Shown here: positions 7,416 through 14,545 of the stretch, one piece after another | Position numbering within the stretch: position 1 is the stretch's first letter | How the letters are laid out: each line of letters opens with the position of its first letter | Assembly (NCBI GenBank): GCA_964639225.1 | Contig: CAZXCK010000082.1 | Location: 1-19,042, forward strand | Length of the DNA: 19,042 nucleotides | DNA from: CAZXCK01 sp964639225 | GTDB taxonomy: Bacteria > Chloroflexota > Anaerolineae > Aggregatilineales > Phototrophicaceae | Reading direction: 5' to 3' | Notes under the pieces: model-generated | What the model saw: the letters and a program-made list of their open reading frames with translations, nothing else | Databases searched by the model: none | What the model was told of the DNA's origin: nothing | Made by a program: the position numbers and the translations under genes

Positions 7416-8438
7416 TTAGTGCTGCTGCGGCTGTTCGGCGGCGCGTTCCTCGAGTTCGCGCGCCCGTGTGATCGCCCGCCAGCCCAGCCCCTGCCGCACC
7501 AGATAGAAGAAGCCGAGCAGCGTCACCGGCAGCCAGATGACCACGTGGACGACGATGGCGTAGCCCAGGGCCAGCGCTTCCGGCACGCCAGAGGCGACCA
7601 TCACCGCCGAGGCGAAGAACTCGAACACGCCGAGCTGTCCGGGTGTGGCCGGGACCAGACCGGCCAGATTCACCGCGCCGACGACGGCCAGCATCACCGG
7701 CAGCGTCGTCTGGATGCCGAAAGCCGCCGCCACCATCCAGTAGACTCCGGCATGCGTCAGCCAACTGGCATAAGAGCCGAACACGGTCCCCGCCAGATGC
7801 GCCGGCGTGCGCAGCCCTTCCAGCCCGATGATGACATCCTCGCCCAGCCGTGTGACCAGTTCTTCCAGCCTGCCGGGCAGAATACGGGCGGCCAGCCGTA
7901 CCAGCAACCGCAAAAGATCAGGGCGCGCCGCCAGCACAAAAAAGACCGCCGTCGCCGTGAGGAACACCGGCGCGGCCACCCCGATCAGGCGCTGGACATC
8001 GGCGGAGACAATGTCGCTGAGGGCCAGCCCCAGCAGAATGAACGTCAGCATCACCAGCCCGTCGAAGACACGCTCGACGACGACGGTCGTCGCACCGCGC
8101 ATCACCGGCACGCCTGCGTTGCGTTGCAGTAAAAACACGCGCAGGGCCTCGCCGCTGCGGAAAGGATAGACATTGTTGCCCATGTAGCCAATGGCCACCA
8201 ACCGCCACAGTTCGGCCAGCGACACAGCGCGCACCGCTCGCAGCAGAAACTGCCAGCGCAGCGCCATGAAGAACATCGACACAAAGAACCAGGCCGCGCC
8301 CGCCAGCAGCCACCCCACGCTGGCCTGCTGGAGTTCTTCCCAGACAGCTTCGGGGTGCAGGTTGCGGAAGGCGAACCACAGAAAAACGGCGCTGATGAGA
8401 ATGCCCACCAGAACGGCGGCGCGCTGTCTTGTACTCAT
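7416..8438 (-). CDS. Flippase-like integral membrane protein (UPF0104 / LPG synthase TM-region family)
   Basis: The 340-residue protein has about eight hydrophobic segments spread from residue 8 to 312. It carries the signature blocks of the UPF0104/YbhN/AglD family: 'GNNVYPFRSGEALRV' at 87-101, 'VVERVFDGL' at 120-128, and 'VPATPGQLGVFE' at 262-273. This is the same fold as the N-terminal flippase domain of MprF. No soluble aminoacyl-transferase domain follows, so it is not an MprF enzyme itself. Members are proposed to move or help move lipid-linked molecules across the membrane. It is the first gene of a tight operon (27 nt to DUF89), which suggests the downstream enzymes act on a lipid-linked substrate. 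The start is the ATG at 8438 with only a weak AGAGCC upstream. A short charged cytoplasmic tail (about 317-340) ends in a Gln/His-rich stretch. Confidence 0.88.
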   Translation of the reverse strand: MSTRQRAAVLVGILISAVFLWFAFRNLHPEAVWEELQQASVGWLLAGAAWFFVSMFFMALRWQFLLRAVRAVSLAELWRLVAIGYMGNNVYPFRSGEALRVFLLQRNAGVPVMRGATTVVVERVFDGLVMLTFILLGLALSDIVSADVQRLIGVAAPVFLTATAVFFVLAARPDLLRLLVRLAARILPGRLEELVTRLGEDVIIGLEGLRTPAHLAGTVFGSYASWLTHAGVYWMVAAAFGIQTTLPVMLAVVGAVNLAGLVPATPGQLGVFEFFASAVMVASGVPEALALGYAIVVHVVIWLPVTLLGFFYLVRQGLGWRAITRARELEERAAEQPQQH

Positions 8439-8487
8439 AGATGGCTCTGATCGCTTTCGTTCGCTCCGGTCAGTGGCGCCAACCGCT

Positions 8488-8518
8488 ATTGTATCAGCTT
8501 TCTATACGGACAGGGCAA
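8488..8518 (-). promoter_or_regulatory. Probable promoter of the flippase-DUF89-oxidoreductase-GNAT operon
   Basis: On the minus strand TACAAT (8493-8488) is preceded by TGA, giving an extended -10 of the form TGnTACAAT. A TTGCCC (8518-8513) lies 19 nt upstream, longer than ideal, so the extended -10 may carry most of the recognition. Transcription would begin near 8481, about 43 nt before the ATG at 8438. Confidence 0.45.
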
Positions 8519-8588
8519 GGCCATATCCGCGCCGGGGATATTGATGCTGATTATCAGTTCGTATGTACACCCCACCAGCGCGGATTCC

Positions 8589-10097
8589 TCAATCGCGGTC
8601 GTCGTCGCCCCACCAGTCGAAGCCCTGCGGCAGATTCTCGGTGCCGGGCGTCTGCGGCGGGTCGTCGATGATGGGCGGAGCGAAGCGGCGCGCATCTTCC
8701 GGGAAGTACGGCAGGCGCGGCAGCGTCTGTGTGGTGTAGCGGGCTGGCGGCGGCGCGGGTCCGCTGTTGCTGGCAGCCATGAAGCGCTTCATCTGAGCGC
8801 GCAGCACCGCCAGGATGGCCCCCAGCCCCAGAAAGAGCGCCAGCGCGTTGAATCCCCAGCCGACGATCGGAATCGATGTCACGATTGACAGCGCCAGCAG
8901 CCCCAGCCCCAGGCTGAAGAATACCGCCCGCAGCGTGCCGTCGTCGCGGCGCAGAATGCGGCGCAGAATAAAGCGGCCAATCGCCAGCGCAAACACCACC
9001 CGCGCGATATAGATCGCCATGAAGTAAAACACACTGGCCAGGCCGATGTTCGCCAGCCCCAGCACCACCCCACCGAAGATGACGAAATTCTCCAGCGGCA
9101 GCACCGAGATGAGCAGCATCAGCAGGCCGCTCAACAGGGCGAAGATGAGTACCAGCGGGAACGACATAATGAAGCTCAACAACCCCACGCCCAGCGTCGA
9201 GATGGGGCGCATAGCCATATTACGCAGCGGACTCTGCATCTGGCGCGGGAACAGGAACAGGAAAATCACACCGATGAACGCCAGCGAACTGAACTCGCGC
9301 CACACGCGGCGCAGGTAACGCTGTACGTCCTGGGCGGTCGGCTCGGTGGGGACGCCCGCCAGCGGCGTCTCGCTGGGGCGATAGATGGCCGGCTGCGCCA
9401 ACTCGGCGTCGATGAGGCCGGGCGTGGGACCGGTGTAATCCAACTGCCCGTCGATGCTGGCGCGCCGGGCCACCACCAGACCGGGGTCCATCAGCTCCAG
9501 TTCCAGCCGGAACGGGATGAGCAGCGTCTCGATGGGCGAGGCGGCGCCGGTCGCTTCGGAACTGCCCACTGTCGCGTTGACATCGCCGCCCACATCGCCG
9601 CTGATATTCAGCGACGATCCCCAGAAGTTGACCTGTCCGCCGGTATCACCATCCAGCAGAAGCTGATAGCCCAGGCTGCTGATGTTGCCCGGCACGATCG
9701 CGCCGCTGGCGATATCTGTGCTCAGGTTCAGCGACAGCACGCTGCCGCGACTGTGCTCAAAATCGACTCCGGGCTGGATCGCCAGGCTCAGGCCGGCGAA
9801 ATGCACGTCCTTGCCCACGCGCCCCGCGACCTGCAACTCAACGCCCACCAGATACAGACTGCCGGTAACCTCGCCGCTGATGGTCGCCGTGCGGGCCGCG
9901 CCCAGCACGCTGCCCTCGACGCGCCCCTCGACGATCAGCTCGCCACACAACACGAACACATCGCCGCTGATGACCTCATCGGCCCCTACCTGACACAACT
10001 CACCATTGAGAGTCGTCTGTGCTGCCGCTGCCCCCGTCCCGGCGAACAGCAGCAGGGCGATCATTCCCAGAATGAACAGTCGCTGTCTGTAAGGCAA
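8589..10097 (-). CDS. Exported bactofilin-like beta-solenoid with C-terminal multi-pass membrane domain
   Basis: The 502-residue protein starts with a signal peptide (positive 'YRQR', hydrophobic 8-20, likely cleavage after the alanine run near residue 26). Residues about 30-225 contain short Gly/Val-rich beta repeats such as 'ISGDVFVLCGELIVEGRVEG', 'ISGEVTGSLYLVGVELQVAG' and 'ISGDVGGDVNATV'. This is the right-handed solenoid pattern of bactofilin/polymer-forming proteins. C35 and C51 could form a disulfide outside the cell. Residues about 268-435 hold several transmembrane helices, followed by a proline-rich, acidic C-terminal tail (about 440-502). Classical bactofilins are short and cytoplasmic; here the solenoid should face outside. 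AAGGAG (10112-10107) lies 9 nt before a TTG at 10097, which I take as the start; an ATG at 10064 is the alternative. It is divergent from the FHA gene. Function is unknown; a structural or sensing role in the envelope is inference. Confidence 0.85.
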   Translation of the reverse strand: MPYRQRLFILGMIALLLFAGTGAAAAQTTLNGELCQVGADEVISGDVFVLCGELIVEGRVEGSVLGAARTATISGEVTGSLYLVGVELQVAGRVGKDVHFAGLSLAIQPGVDFEHSRGSVLSLNLSTDIASGAIVPGNISSLGYQLLLDGDTGGQVNFWGSSLNISGDVGGDVNATVGSSEATGAASPIETLLIPFRLELELMDPGLVVARRASIDGQLDYTGPTPGLIDAELAQPAIYRPSETPLAGVPTEPTAQDVQRYLRRVWREFSSLAFIGVIFLFLFPRQMQSPLRNMAMRPISTLGVGLLSFIMSFPLVLIFALLSGLLMLLISVLPLENFVIFGGVVLGLANIGLASVFYFMAIYIARVVFALAIGRFILRRILRRDDGTLRAVFFSLGLGLLALSIVTSIPIVGWGFNALALFLGLGAILAVLRAQMKRFMAASNSGPAPPPARYTTQTLPRLPYFPEDARRFAPPIIDDPPQTPGTENLPQGFDWWGDDDRD

Positions 10098-10178
10098 CGG
10101 TCCCTGCTCCTTGTTTCAGGCGTGATTAGCACCGGCTGCGGGCATGCCGCTGGCCCCTGCAAGTCAGAATTGCAAATT

Positions 10179-10197
10179 GTGTGGTTCTCGTCCACAC
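10179..10197. promoter_or_regulatory. Inverted repeat in the divergent promoter region, candidate operator
   Basis: A perfect 6-bp inverted repeat, GTGTGG (10179-10184) and CCACAC (10192-10197), with a 7-base spacer lies in the region separating the bactofilin-like gene from the FHA gene. Immediately beside it are -10-like hexamers on both strands: TATACA at 10198-10203 on plus, and TATAGT at 10201-10196 on minus. Neither has a strong -35. A regulator bound here could affect both directions. The repeat is short and could occur by chance. Confidence 0.3.
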
Positions 10198-10266
10198 TAT
10201 ACACAGTCGCGTGTCTCGCGTTCCGGCACCAACATCACGACTAGATATGACATGAAGGATAACACC

Positions 10267-10695
10267 ATGTCAGATAATTCAAAGCGTGAAACTGAATTTC
10301 TCAACCTGCCCGGTTCAACGCCCTACGAAGACCGCAGCCAGACCGGTACGTTGGGTCCAGCCTGGAAGCTGCAATTCAACATTGGCGAGCACACGATTCT
10401 GCTCGACCTGGCCGGTACCATGCGCGTGGGTCGCGCGGTAGATGACCACGAAGACACATCGGACCTGACCCTGGACCTGGCAGCCTACGGCGGTTATCAG
10501 GGCGGCGTATCGCGCGTCCATGCGCTGCTTAAGCTGCACGAGGGCTGCCTGTACCTCGAAGACCTGGGCAGCACCAACGGCACGCGCATCAACGGATTCC
10601 AGCTTACAGCCCGGCGCAATTATCGCCTGCGCGATGGCGATCAGGTCGAATTCGCGCGGGTAGCGGCCCGCATTCGCTTTGTTCGTCCATCATGA
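10267..10695 (+). CDS. Small FHA-domain protein
   Basis: The 142-residue soluble protein consists of a polar N-terminal extension (about 1-32) and one forkhead-associated domain (about 35-140). FHA domains bind phosphothreonine peptides. The diagnostic residues are all present: G55-R56 in 'MRVGRAVDD', 'SRVH' at 82-85, and 'GSTNGTRING' at 101-110. No kinase, phosphatase or other effector domain is fused, so it is an adaptor or a regulated switch rather than an enzyme. The ATG at 10267 has AAGGA 7 nt upstream and is preferred to the in-frame ATG at 10252, which would lie before that site. The gene is the first of a plus-strand run ahead of PspC and LiaF-like membrane proteins, and divergent from the bactofilin-like gene. 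This suggests a signalling role at the envelope. The binding partner is unknown, and no Ser/Thr kinase is in the window. Confidence 0.92.
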   Translation: MSDNSKRETEFLNLPGSTPYEDRSQTGTLGPAWKLQFNIGEHTILLDLAGTMRVGRAVDDHEDTSDLTLDLAAYGGYQGGVSRVHALLKLHEGCLYLEDLGSTNGTRINGFQLTARRNYRLRDGDQVEFARVAARIRFVRPS

Positions 10696-10720
10696 CGCAA
10701 CCGTCTTTATAAGCCATCTT

Positions 10721-10749
10721 AGCACATGTTGCAGATGCTTCGATATGAT
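10721..10749 (+). promoter_or_regulatory. Possible promoter before the PspC gene
   Basis: AGCACA (10721-10726) and TATGAT (10744-10749) are 17 nt apart in the relatively AT-rich 87-nt gap after the FHA gene. The -10 is good and the -35 matches three of six consensus bases. No terminator is seen after the FHA gene, so readthrough from the upstream promoter is equally possible. Confidence 0.3.
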
Positions 10750-10782
10750 GCTTGAAACAGCCAGACAGGAAACAAAAGCCGC

Positions 10783-11151
10783 ATGAACAGAAGTTTTACG
10801 GATCGAGTGGTGGCGGGCGTGTGCGGTGGGATCGCCGCCGCGCTGCGCATCAACGGCTGGTGGGTACGCGGCCTGTGGCTGCTGCTCACGCCGCTGACGC
10901 TGGGCCTGCCGGTGGCGGTCTATCTGGCGCTGTGGTGGTCGCTGCCGCAGGAGTCGCTGGTGACTCCCCGCCGTTCCGGCACGGGGGCCGTGCTGCTGGC
11001 GCTGCTGGTCTGCGCGGCGCTGGTGATCGCCTGGCTGGGCACACAGACCGGCCAGATCAGCGGGCCGGGCGGAGAATCGCTGCTGCTGCCGGTGGCGCTG
11101 CTTCTGCTGGGGCTGCTGTTTATGCTGCGTCAGGCGAGGGTAAGAACATGA
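10783..11151 (+). CDS. PspC-domain membrane protein
   Basis: The 122-residue protein opens with a PspC domain (residues about 2-58). It contains the family pattern 'DRVVAGVCGGIAAAL', then a hydrophobic segment 'LWLLLTPLTLGLPVAVYLAL' and 'WWSLPQES'. Two further hydrophobic segments follow, at about 68-87 and 97-115. In enterobacteria PspC is an inner-membrane sensor of the phage-shock response, and in many other phyla PspC domains occur beside LiaF-type proteins. The next gene here is LiaF-like and overlaps by 4 nt (ATGA), so the two products probably act together in the membrane. AGGAAA lies about 12 nt before the ATG, a slightly long spacing. No PspA/IM30 or LiaRS two-component gene is in the window. 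Confidence 0.88.
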   Translation: MNRSFTDRVVAGVCGGIAAALRINGWWVRGLWLLLTPLTLGLPVAVYLALWWSLPQESLVTPRRSGTGAVLLALLVCAALVIAWLGTQTGQISGPGGESLLLPVALLLLGLLFMLRQARVRT

Positions 11152-12098
11152 CACTGCAACGCCGAATGAGTAACCTGGTGGGGATGGCGGCGGTTCTGGT
11201 GGCGGCGGCGCTGCTGCTGCGCGCCCTGGGCACTATTCCCGATGGCCTGTACGACGTCCTCACCCGCGCCTGGCCCGCGCTGCTGATTCTGCTGGGGCTG
11301 GGCCTGCTGCTGCCAGAGCGCCTGCCGCTGGCCAGCTTCGTCGTGCTGGGACTCAGCGGCGCGCTGGTGGCCGGAGTCGCTTTCATCGCCTACAGCAGCC
11401 GCGCCGACCAGCCCCGCGACGATCAGCGCGTACCCATCGACCAGGCCATCGGCGATGACGTGACGCTGCTGGTGGTCAACGTCAACACGCTGGATACGGA
11501 CGTCGAGGTGTTCAGCAGCGGCAGCGAGCGTATCGCTGGTGAGTTCGCCGGCGGACAGGCCAGCGAGATCGACCTCACGTATTTTGAGACCGACGACGCC
11601 CGCGCCGAATTCACCCTCAGCGAGACGCGCCCGGACCAGCTCCCGCGCCTGGAAGCAGTCGGGCGGGCGACGCTGCGCCTGGAGCTGCCGGAGACAGTGG
11701 CGCTGGCGCTGGTCCTCGACGGCGAGGATGGCCTGATGACGCTTAATCTCAACGCGCTGGCGCTGGAACGGCTGGTGCTGGACCTGGATCGCGGTGATGC
11801 GCTGGTGACCCTGCCCGCCTACCAGCCCCTGGCGGCCAACGCGCCGGAACAACCCGGCCTGCTGACCATCCAGGATGGCGACCTGACGGTGATCGTGCCG
11901 CCAGAGCTGGCTATGCGTATGGAACTGGACCGGGGCGGCAACAACATCCGCCCGGAGTTCGACGACCGCTACATTCTGATCGACGACGGAGCCGACGGCA
12001 CGCTGGAAAAACGGGCCACCACCCCGGACGAGATTCCGCTGACCTATGAGGTGACGGTGCCGGGCGGCCTGGTTCGCCTGCAGGTCGCCGGGCAGTAG
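11148..12098 (+). CDS. LiaF-like / LiaI-transmembrane-region membrane protein
   Basis: The 316-residue protein has an N-terminal membrane region with three hydrophobic segments at about 8-28, 41-57 and 61-83. It includes 'WPALLILLGLGLLLPERLP', typical of the LiaI/LiaF transmembrane region. Residues about 100-316 form a soluble, beta-rich domain with repeated short alternating strands and many acidic residues, comparable to LiaF C-terminal or DUF4097-like adhesin folds. LiaF proteins regulate cell-envelope stress signalling. The role here is inferred from the fold and from the overlapping PspC gene. The ATG at 11148 overlaps the PspC stop as ATGA, and GAGGG sits 7 nt upstream. Longer in-frame readings from 10752 are only the shadow of the PspC gene. 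The C-terminal domain assignment is less certain than the membrane part. Confidence 0.8.
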   Translation: MTLQRRMSNLVGMAAVLVAAALLLRALGTIPDGLYDVLTRAWPALLILLGLGLLLPERLPLASFVVLGLSGALVAGVAFIAYSSRADQPRDDQRVPIDQAIGDDVTLLVVNVNTLDTDVEVFSSGSERIAGEFAGGQASEIDLTYFETDDARAEFTLSETRPDQLPRLEAVGRATLRLELPETVALALVLDGEDGLMTLNLNALALERLVLDLDRGDALVTLPAYQPLAANAPEQPGLLTIQDGDLTVIVPPELAMRMELDRGGNNIRPEFDDRYILIDDGADGTLEKRATTPDEIPLTYEVTVPGGLVRLQVAGQ

Positions 12099-12136
12099 CT
12101 CGCGGCAGGCTCCAGTGAGCGTGCCCGCACTCAAGC

Positions 12137-12156
12137 GGGTGGCGTATACGCCACCC
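12137..12156. repeat. Perfect 20-bp palindrome downstream of the LiaF-like gene
   Basis: GGGTGGCGTA is followed directly by its exact reverse complement. In RNA it would fold as a 7-8 bp GC-rich stem with a small TA-rich loop. It lies 39 nt after the LiaF-like stop, where a terminator is expected, but the following bases (TTACGCGCCC) are not a U-tract. It could be a weak or factor-assisted terminator, or a dispersed intergenic palindrome. Confidence 0.55.
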
Positions 12157-12226
12157 TTACGCGCCCGTCCTTGGAAAGCTGAAAACCTGCCCCGATTTCC
12201 TGATGCGGCTTCGCCTTACCGACAGC

Positions 12227-12254
12227 TTGTGTGCAATGGTTTTCATGCTAAGAT
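12227..12254 (+). promoter_or_regulatory. Possible promoter of the HEAT-repeat gene
   Basis: TTGTGT (12227-12232) and TAAGAT (12249-12254) are 16 nt apart in a clearly AT-richer stretch (about 12230-12285) before the HEAT gene. Both hexamers are imperfect. A later TATTAAT at 12274-12280 is an alternative -10-like element. Confidence 0.25.
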
Positions 12255-12302
12255 TAGAGTGTTATCCTTCACTTATTAATGAGTCGACTCTGCAGGGGTA
12301 CT

Positions 12303-12767
12303 ATGTCACAACACGACCTGTTCATCCAAAAATGGGTTGAATATCTCAACAACGCCACCGACGCCGAGATGAGCCGCATCGCCGCGCGCAAACTGGGTGA
12401 AGCCAGAGACCCGGTCGCTGTGCCTCATCTGCTTCGCGCGCTGGAAAATCGCCCGGATGATGTGCGTCTGGCCGCCGCCCGCGCCCTGGGCGAAATCAGG
12501 GACCGGCAGGCGGTCAAGTCGCTGGTCGGCCTGCTACACGACCGCAATCCGCTGGTCGCCTCGGCGGCGGCGGACGCCCTGGGCGAAATCGCCGACGCTT
12601 CGGCGGTCCCGGCGCTGGTGAGCATCCTGCGCGATTATAAAGAGCGCAGCTCGCGCCATTTCCAGATTCACGGCTATAACCGGGGATTGTACATGGCGGC
12701 GGTGCAGGCGCTGAATCGCATCGGCACCCCGGAGGCGCTCAGAGCGGTGGCGACTTATCACCGCTAG
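12303..12767 (+). CDS. Small HEAT-repeat protein
   Basis: The 154-residue, all-helical protein has about four HEAT/PBS-lyase-like repeats, at about 21-50, 53-81, 84-112 and 127-152. Each has the pattern 'A..ALGEI.D..AVP.L...L', for example 'AARALGEIRDRQAVKSLVGLL' and 'AADALGEIADASAVPALVSIL'. Such arrays are scaffolds for protein contacts. No catalytic residues or signal peptide are visible, so a cytoplasmic adaptor is likely. The ATG at 12303 follows AGGGG by 4 nt; an in-frame ATG at 12279 has no ribosome-binding site. The gene stands alone between the LiaF-like gene and the lactate permease and has its own terminator. A link to bilin lyases is only by repeat type and should not be read as function. 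Confidence 0.85.
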   Translation: MSQHDLFIQKWVEYLNNATDAEMSRIAARKLGEARDPVAVPHLLRALENRPDDVRLAAARALGEIRDRQAVKSLVGLLHDRNPLVASAAADALGEIADASAVPALVSILRDYKERSSRHFQIHGYNRGLYMAAVQALNRIGTPEALRAVATYHR

Positions 12768-12805
12768 ATTCGGCCCGCGCCGCATTGACCGACAGCCATA
12801 AGCAG

Positions 12806-12826
12806 CCCGCCCTCGCGGCGGGTTTT
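12806..12826 (+). terminator. Rho-independent terminator after the HEAT-repeat gene
   Basis: The stem CCCGCC (12806-12811) pairs with GGCGGG (12817-12822) across a 5-base loop and is followed immediately by TTTT. It lies about 40 nt after the HEAT gene stop and ends that transcript before the lactate permease. Confidence 0.7.
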
Positions 12827-12954
12827 CGCTTGCGATTCGCGGGGCAATTGGACTCCTGGCTGTTGTGCTGGGCGCGACCCTGCGCCAGAATGACGGCCTG
12901 ACACCGGCGAGACGCACGCCGGCGCTGCATCACATGGTAGGGGGAAGGCATTCG

Positions 12955-14535
12955 ATGTCCATTACACCGTTAAACGTTCTGCTCGCCGCCGCGCCGCCGC
13001 TGGTGGTACTGGTCCTCATGGTTGGCTTCCGCTGGGGCGGCAGTAAAGCCGGACCCGCTGGCTGGATTGTGGCGCTGGTGCTGGCGGTTCTTAACTTCGG
13101 CGCCGGGGCCGAGCTGCTGTTCTACGCGCACATTCGCTCGCTGGTGCTCACCGCCGACGTGGTCTACATCGTGTGGGCGGCGCTGCTGCTGTACCTCATC
13201 GTCGAACGCTCCGGCGCACTCCAGGTCATCGCCGACTGGTTCACCAACCTCACCAGCGACTCCCTGCTGCGGATTCTGCTGCTGGGCTGGGTGTTCACGT
13301 CGTTTTTGCAGGGCGTGGGCGGTTTTGGTGTGCCGGTGGCCATCGTCGCGCCGCTGCTGGTGGGCCTGGGACTGTCGCCGCTGGCGGCGGTCGTGATTCC
13401 GTCGGTGGGTCACGCCTGGGCGGTGACGTTCGGTTCGCTGGGGTCGTCGTTCATCGCCATGCTGGGCGTCACCGGACTGACAGCCAGCTATCTGGGGCCG
13501 CCTGCCGCGCTGCTGCTGGGCGTGGCCGCCTTCGGCTGCGGCCTGATGGTCGCCCACGTCTACGATGGCTGGCGTGGTGTGCGCCACTCGCTGCCAGCGG
13601 TGCTGTTCCTGGGCGCGGTGATGGCGCTGGGACAGTATATTCTGGTGGCCGCTGGCCTATGGAATATCGGCGCGACCGGCGGCGCGCTGGCCGGTCTGCT
13701 GGCGGGCTTATGGGTGACGCGCTGGGCCTTCTACCGGCGTCATGATGGCGAAACGCCGCCAGCGGCCCCCGCCCCGGAGACGCAGACGCGGCGCGTCCCC
13801 AGCTTCCGCGAGGCCATCGCCGGTTATATCGTACTGGTGATTCTGGCGGTGCTGATTACCGGCGTGGAGCCGGTCAAGGCGCTGCTGGGGCGCGTCAGCC
13901 TGAATGTGTCCATTCCGCAGGTCGAGACGTCGCTGGGCTGGGTCACCGAGGCGACGCCGTCGCTGGGCCTGAGGGTGCTGGCGCACACCGGCGCGGTGCT
14001 GGTCTACAGCTCGCTGATCGCTTACGCGCTGTACCGGTCGCGGGGTTACATCGAGGCGGGCGCGATGCCGTCGCTGCTGCGCGGCGTGCGCAAACGCGGC
14101 GTCAAACCAGCCATTGGCATTCTGTCGATGGTGGCGATGGCGACCGTCATGGCGAACGCCGGCATGACGCGCACCCTGGCCGAGTGGATGAGTCAGGCGG
14201 TCCCGGCGGACCTGTACGCCTTCGTCGCCGCCGCCATCGGCGCGCTGGGGTCGTTTATGACCGGCAGCAACACCAATTCCAACGCGGTTTTCTCCACGCT
14301 GCAAATGGACACGGCCCTTCTGCTGGGCCTGAGCGTGCCGATGGTCTTAGCCACCCAGACCGCCGCCGCCGCACTGTTCAGCCTGCTGGCCCCGGCCAAG
14401 ATCATTGTCGGCGCCAGCACGGTCGGCATGAGCGGCGACGAAGGGACCGTGCTGCGCCATCTGCTGCTTTACGGGGGATTGCTGCTGCTGCTGGTGGCCG
14501 TGCTGGCCTTCGCGCTGCTGCTGCTCGGTTACTGA
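12955..14535 (+). CDS. lctP: L-lactate permease (LctP family)
   Basis: The 526-residue integral membrane protein has at least a dozen hydrophobic segments across its length, close to the usual 530-560 residues of the family. LctP signatures are visible: 'GVGGFGVPVAIVAPLLVGLG' at 120-139; 'SVGHAWAVTFGSLG' at 150-163; 'MTGSNTNSNAVF' at 435-446, the permease's Ser/Thr/Asn loop; and 'AKIIVGASTVGMSGDEG' at 481-497. LctP transporters carry L- and D-lactate or glycolate with protons. No lactate dehydrogenase or lactate-utilisation genes lie nearby, so the exact substrate is open. A hydrophilic loop at about 262-284, rich in Pro and Ala, interrupts the helices. The ATG at 12955 has AAGG 6 nt upstream within 'GGGGGAAGG'. 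An in-frame start at 12865 would add a non-conserved leader and lacks such a site. The gene converges on the Nfu-type gene with only 10 nt between stops. Confidence 0.92.
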   Translation: MSITPLNVLLAAAPPLVVLVLMVGFRWGGSKAGPAGWIVALVLAVLNFGAGAELLFYAHIRSLVLTADVVYIVWAALLLYLIVERSGALQVIADWFTNLTSDSLLRILLLGWVFTSFLQGVGGFGVPVAIVAPLLVGLGLSPLAAVVIPSVGHAWAVTFGSLGSSFIAMLGVTGLTASYLGPPAALLLGVAAFGCGLMVAHVYDGWRGVRHSLPAVLFLGAVMALGQYILVAAGLWNIGATGGALAGLLAGLWVTRWAFYRRHDGETPPAAPAPETQTRRVPSFREAIAGYIVLVILAVLITGVEPVKALLGRVSLNVSIPQVETSLGWVTEATPSLGLRVLAHTGAVLVYSSLIAYALYRSRGYIEAGAMPSLLRGVRKRGVKPAIGILSMVAMATVMANAGMTRTLAEWMSQAVPADLYAFVAAAIGALGSFMTGSNTNSNAVFSTLQMDTALLLGLSVPMVLATQTAAAALFSLLAPAKIIVGASTVGMSGDEGTVLRHLLLYGGLLLLLVAVLAFALLLLGY

Positions 14536-14545
14536 GCCGCCAGCA

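Noticed and set aside
8535..8560. CTGATTATCAG palindromic stretch after the bactofilin-like gene
   Set aside because: A short AT-rich palindrome without a GC stem or T-tract. Too weak to call as a terminator or operator.
9753..10244. 163-residue open frame on the plus strand crossing the divergent promoter region
   Set aside because: Mostly antisense to the bactofilin-like gene. There is no ribosome-binding site or domain, and it crosses the expected regulatory region.
11130..12134. 334-residue open frame on the minus strand
   Set aside because: Antisense shadow of the LiaF-like gene. It lacks domain features and has a Gln/His-rich composition.
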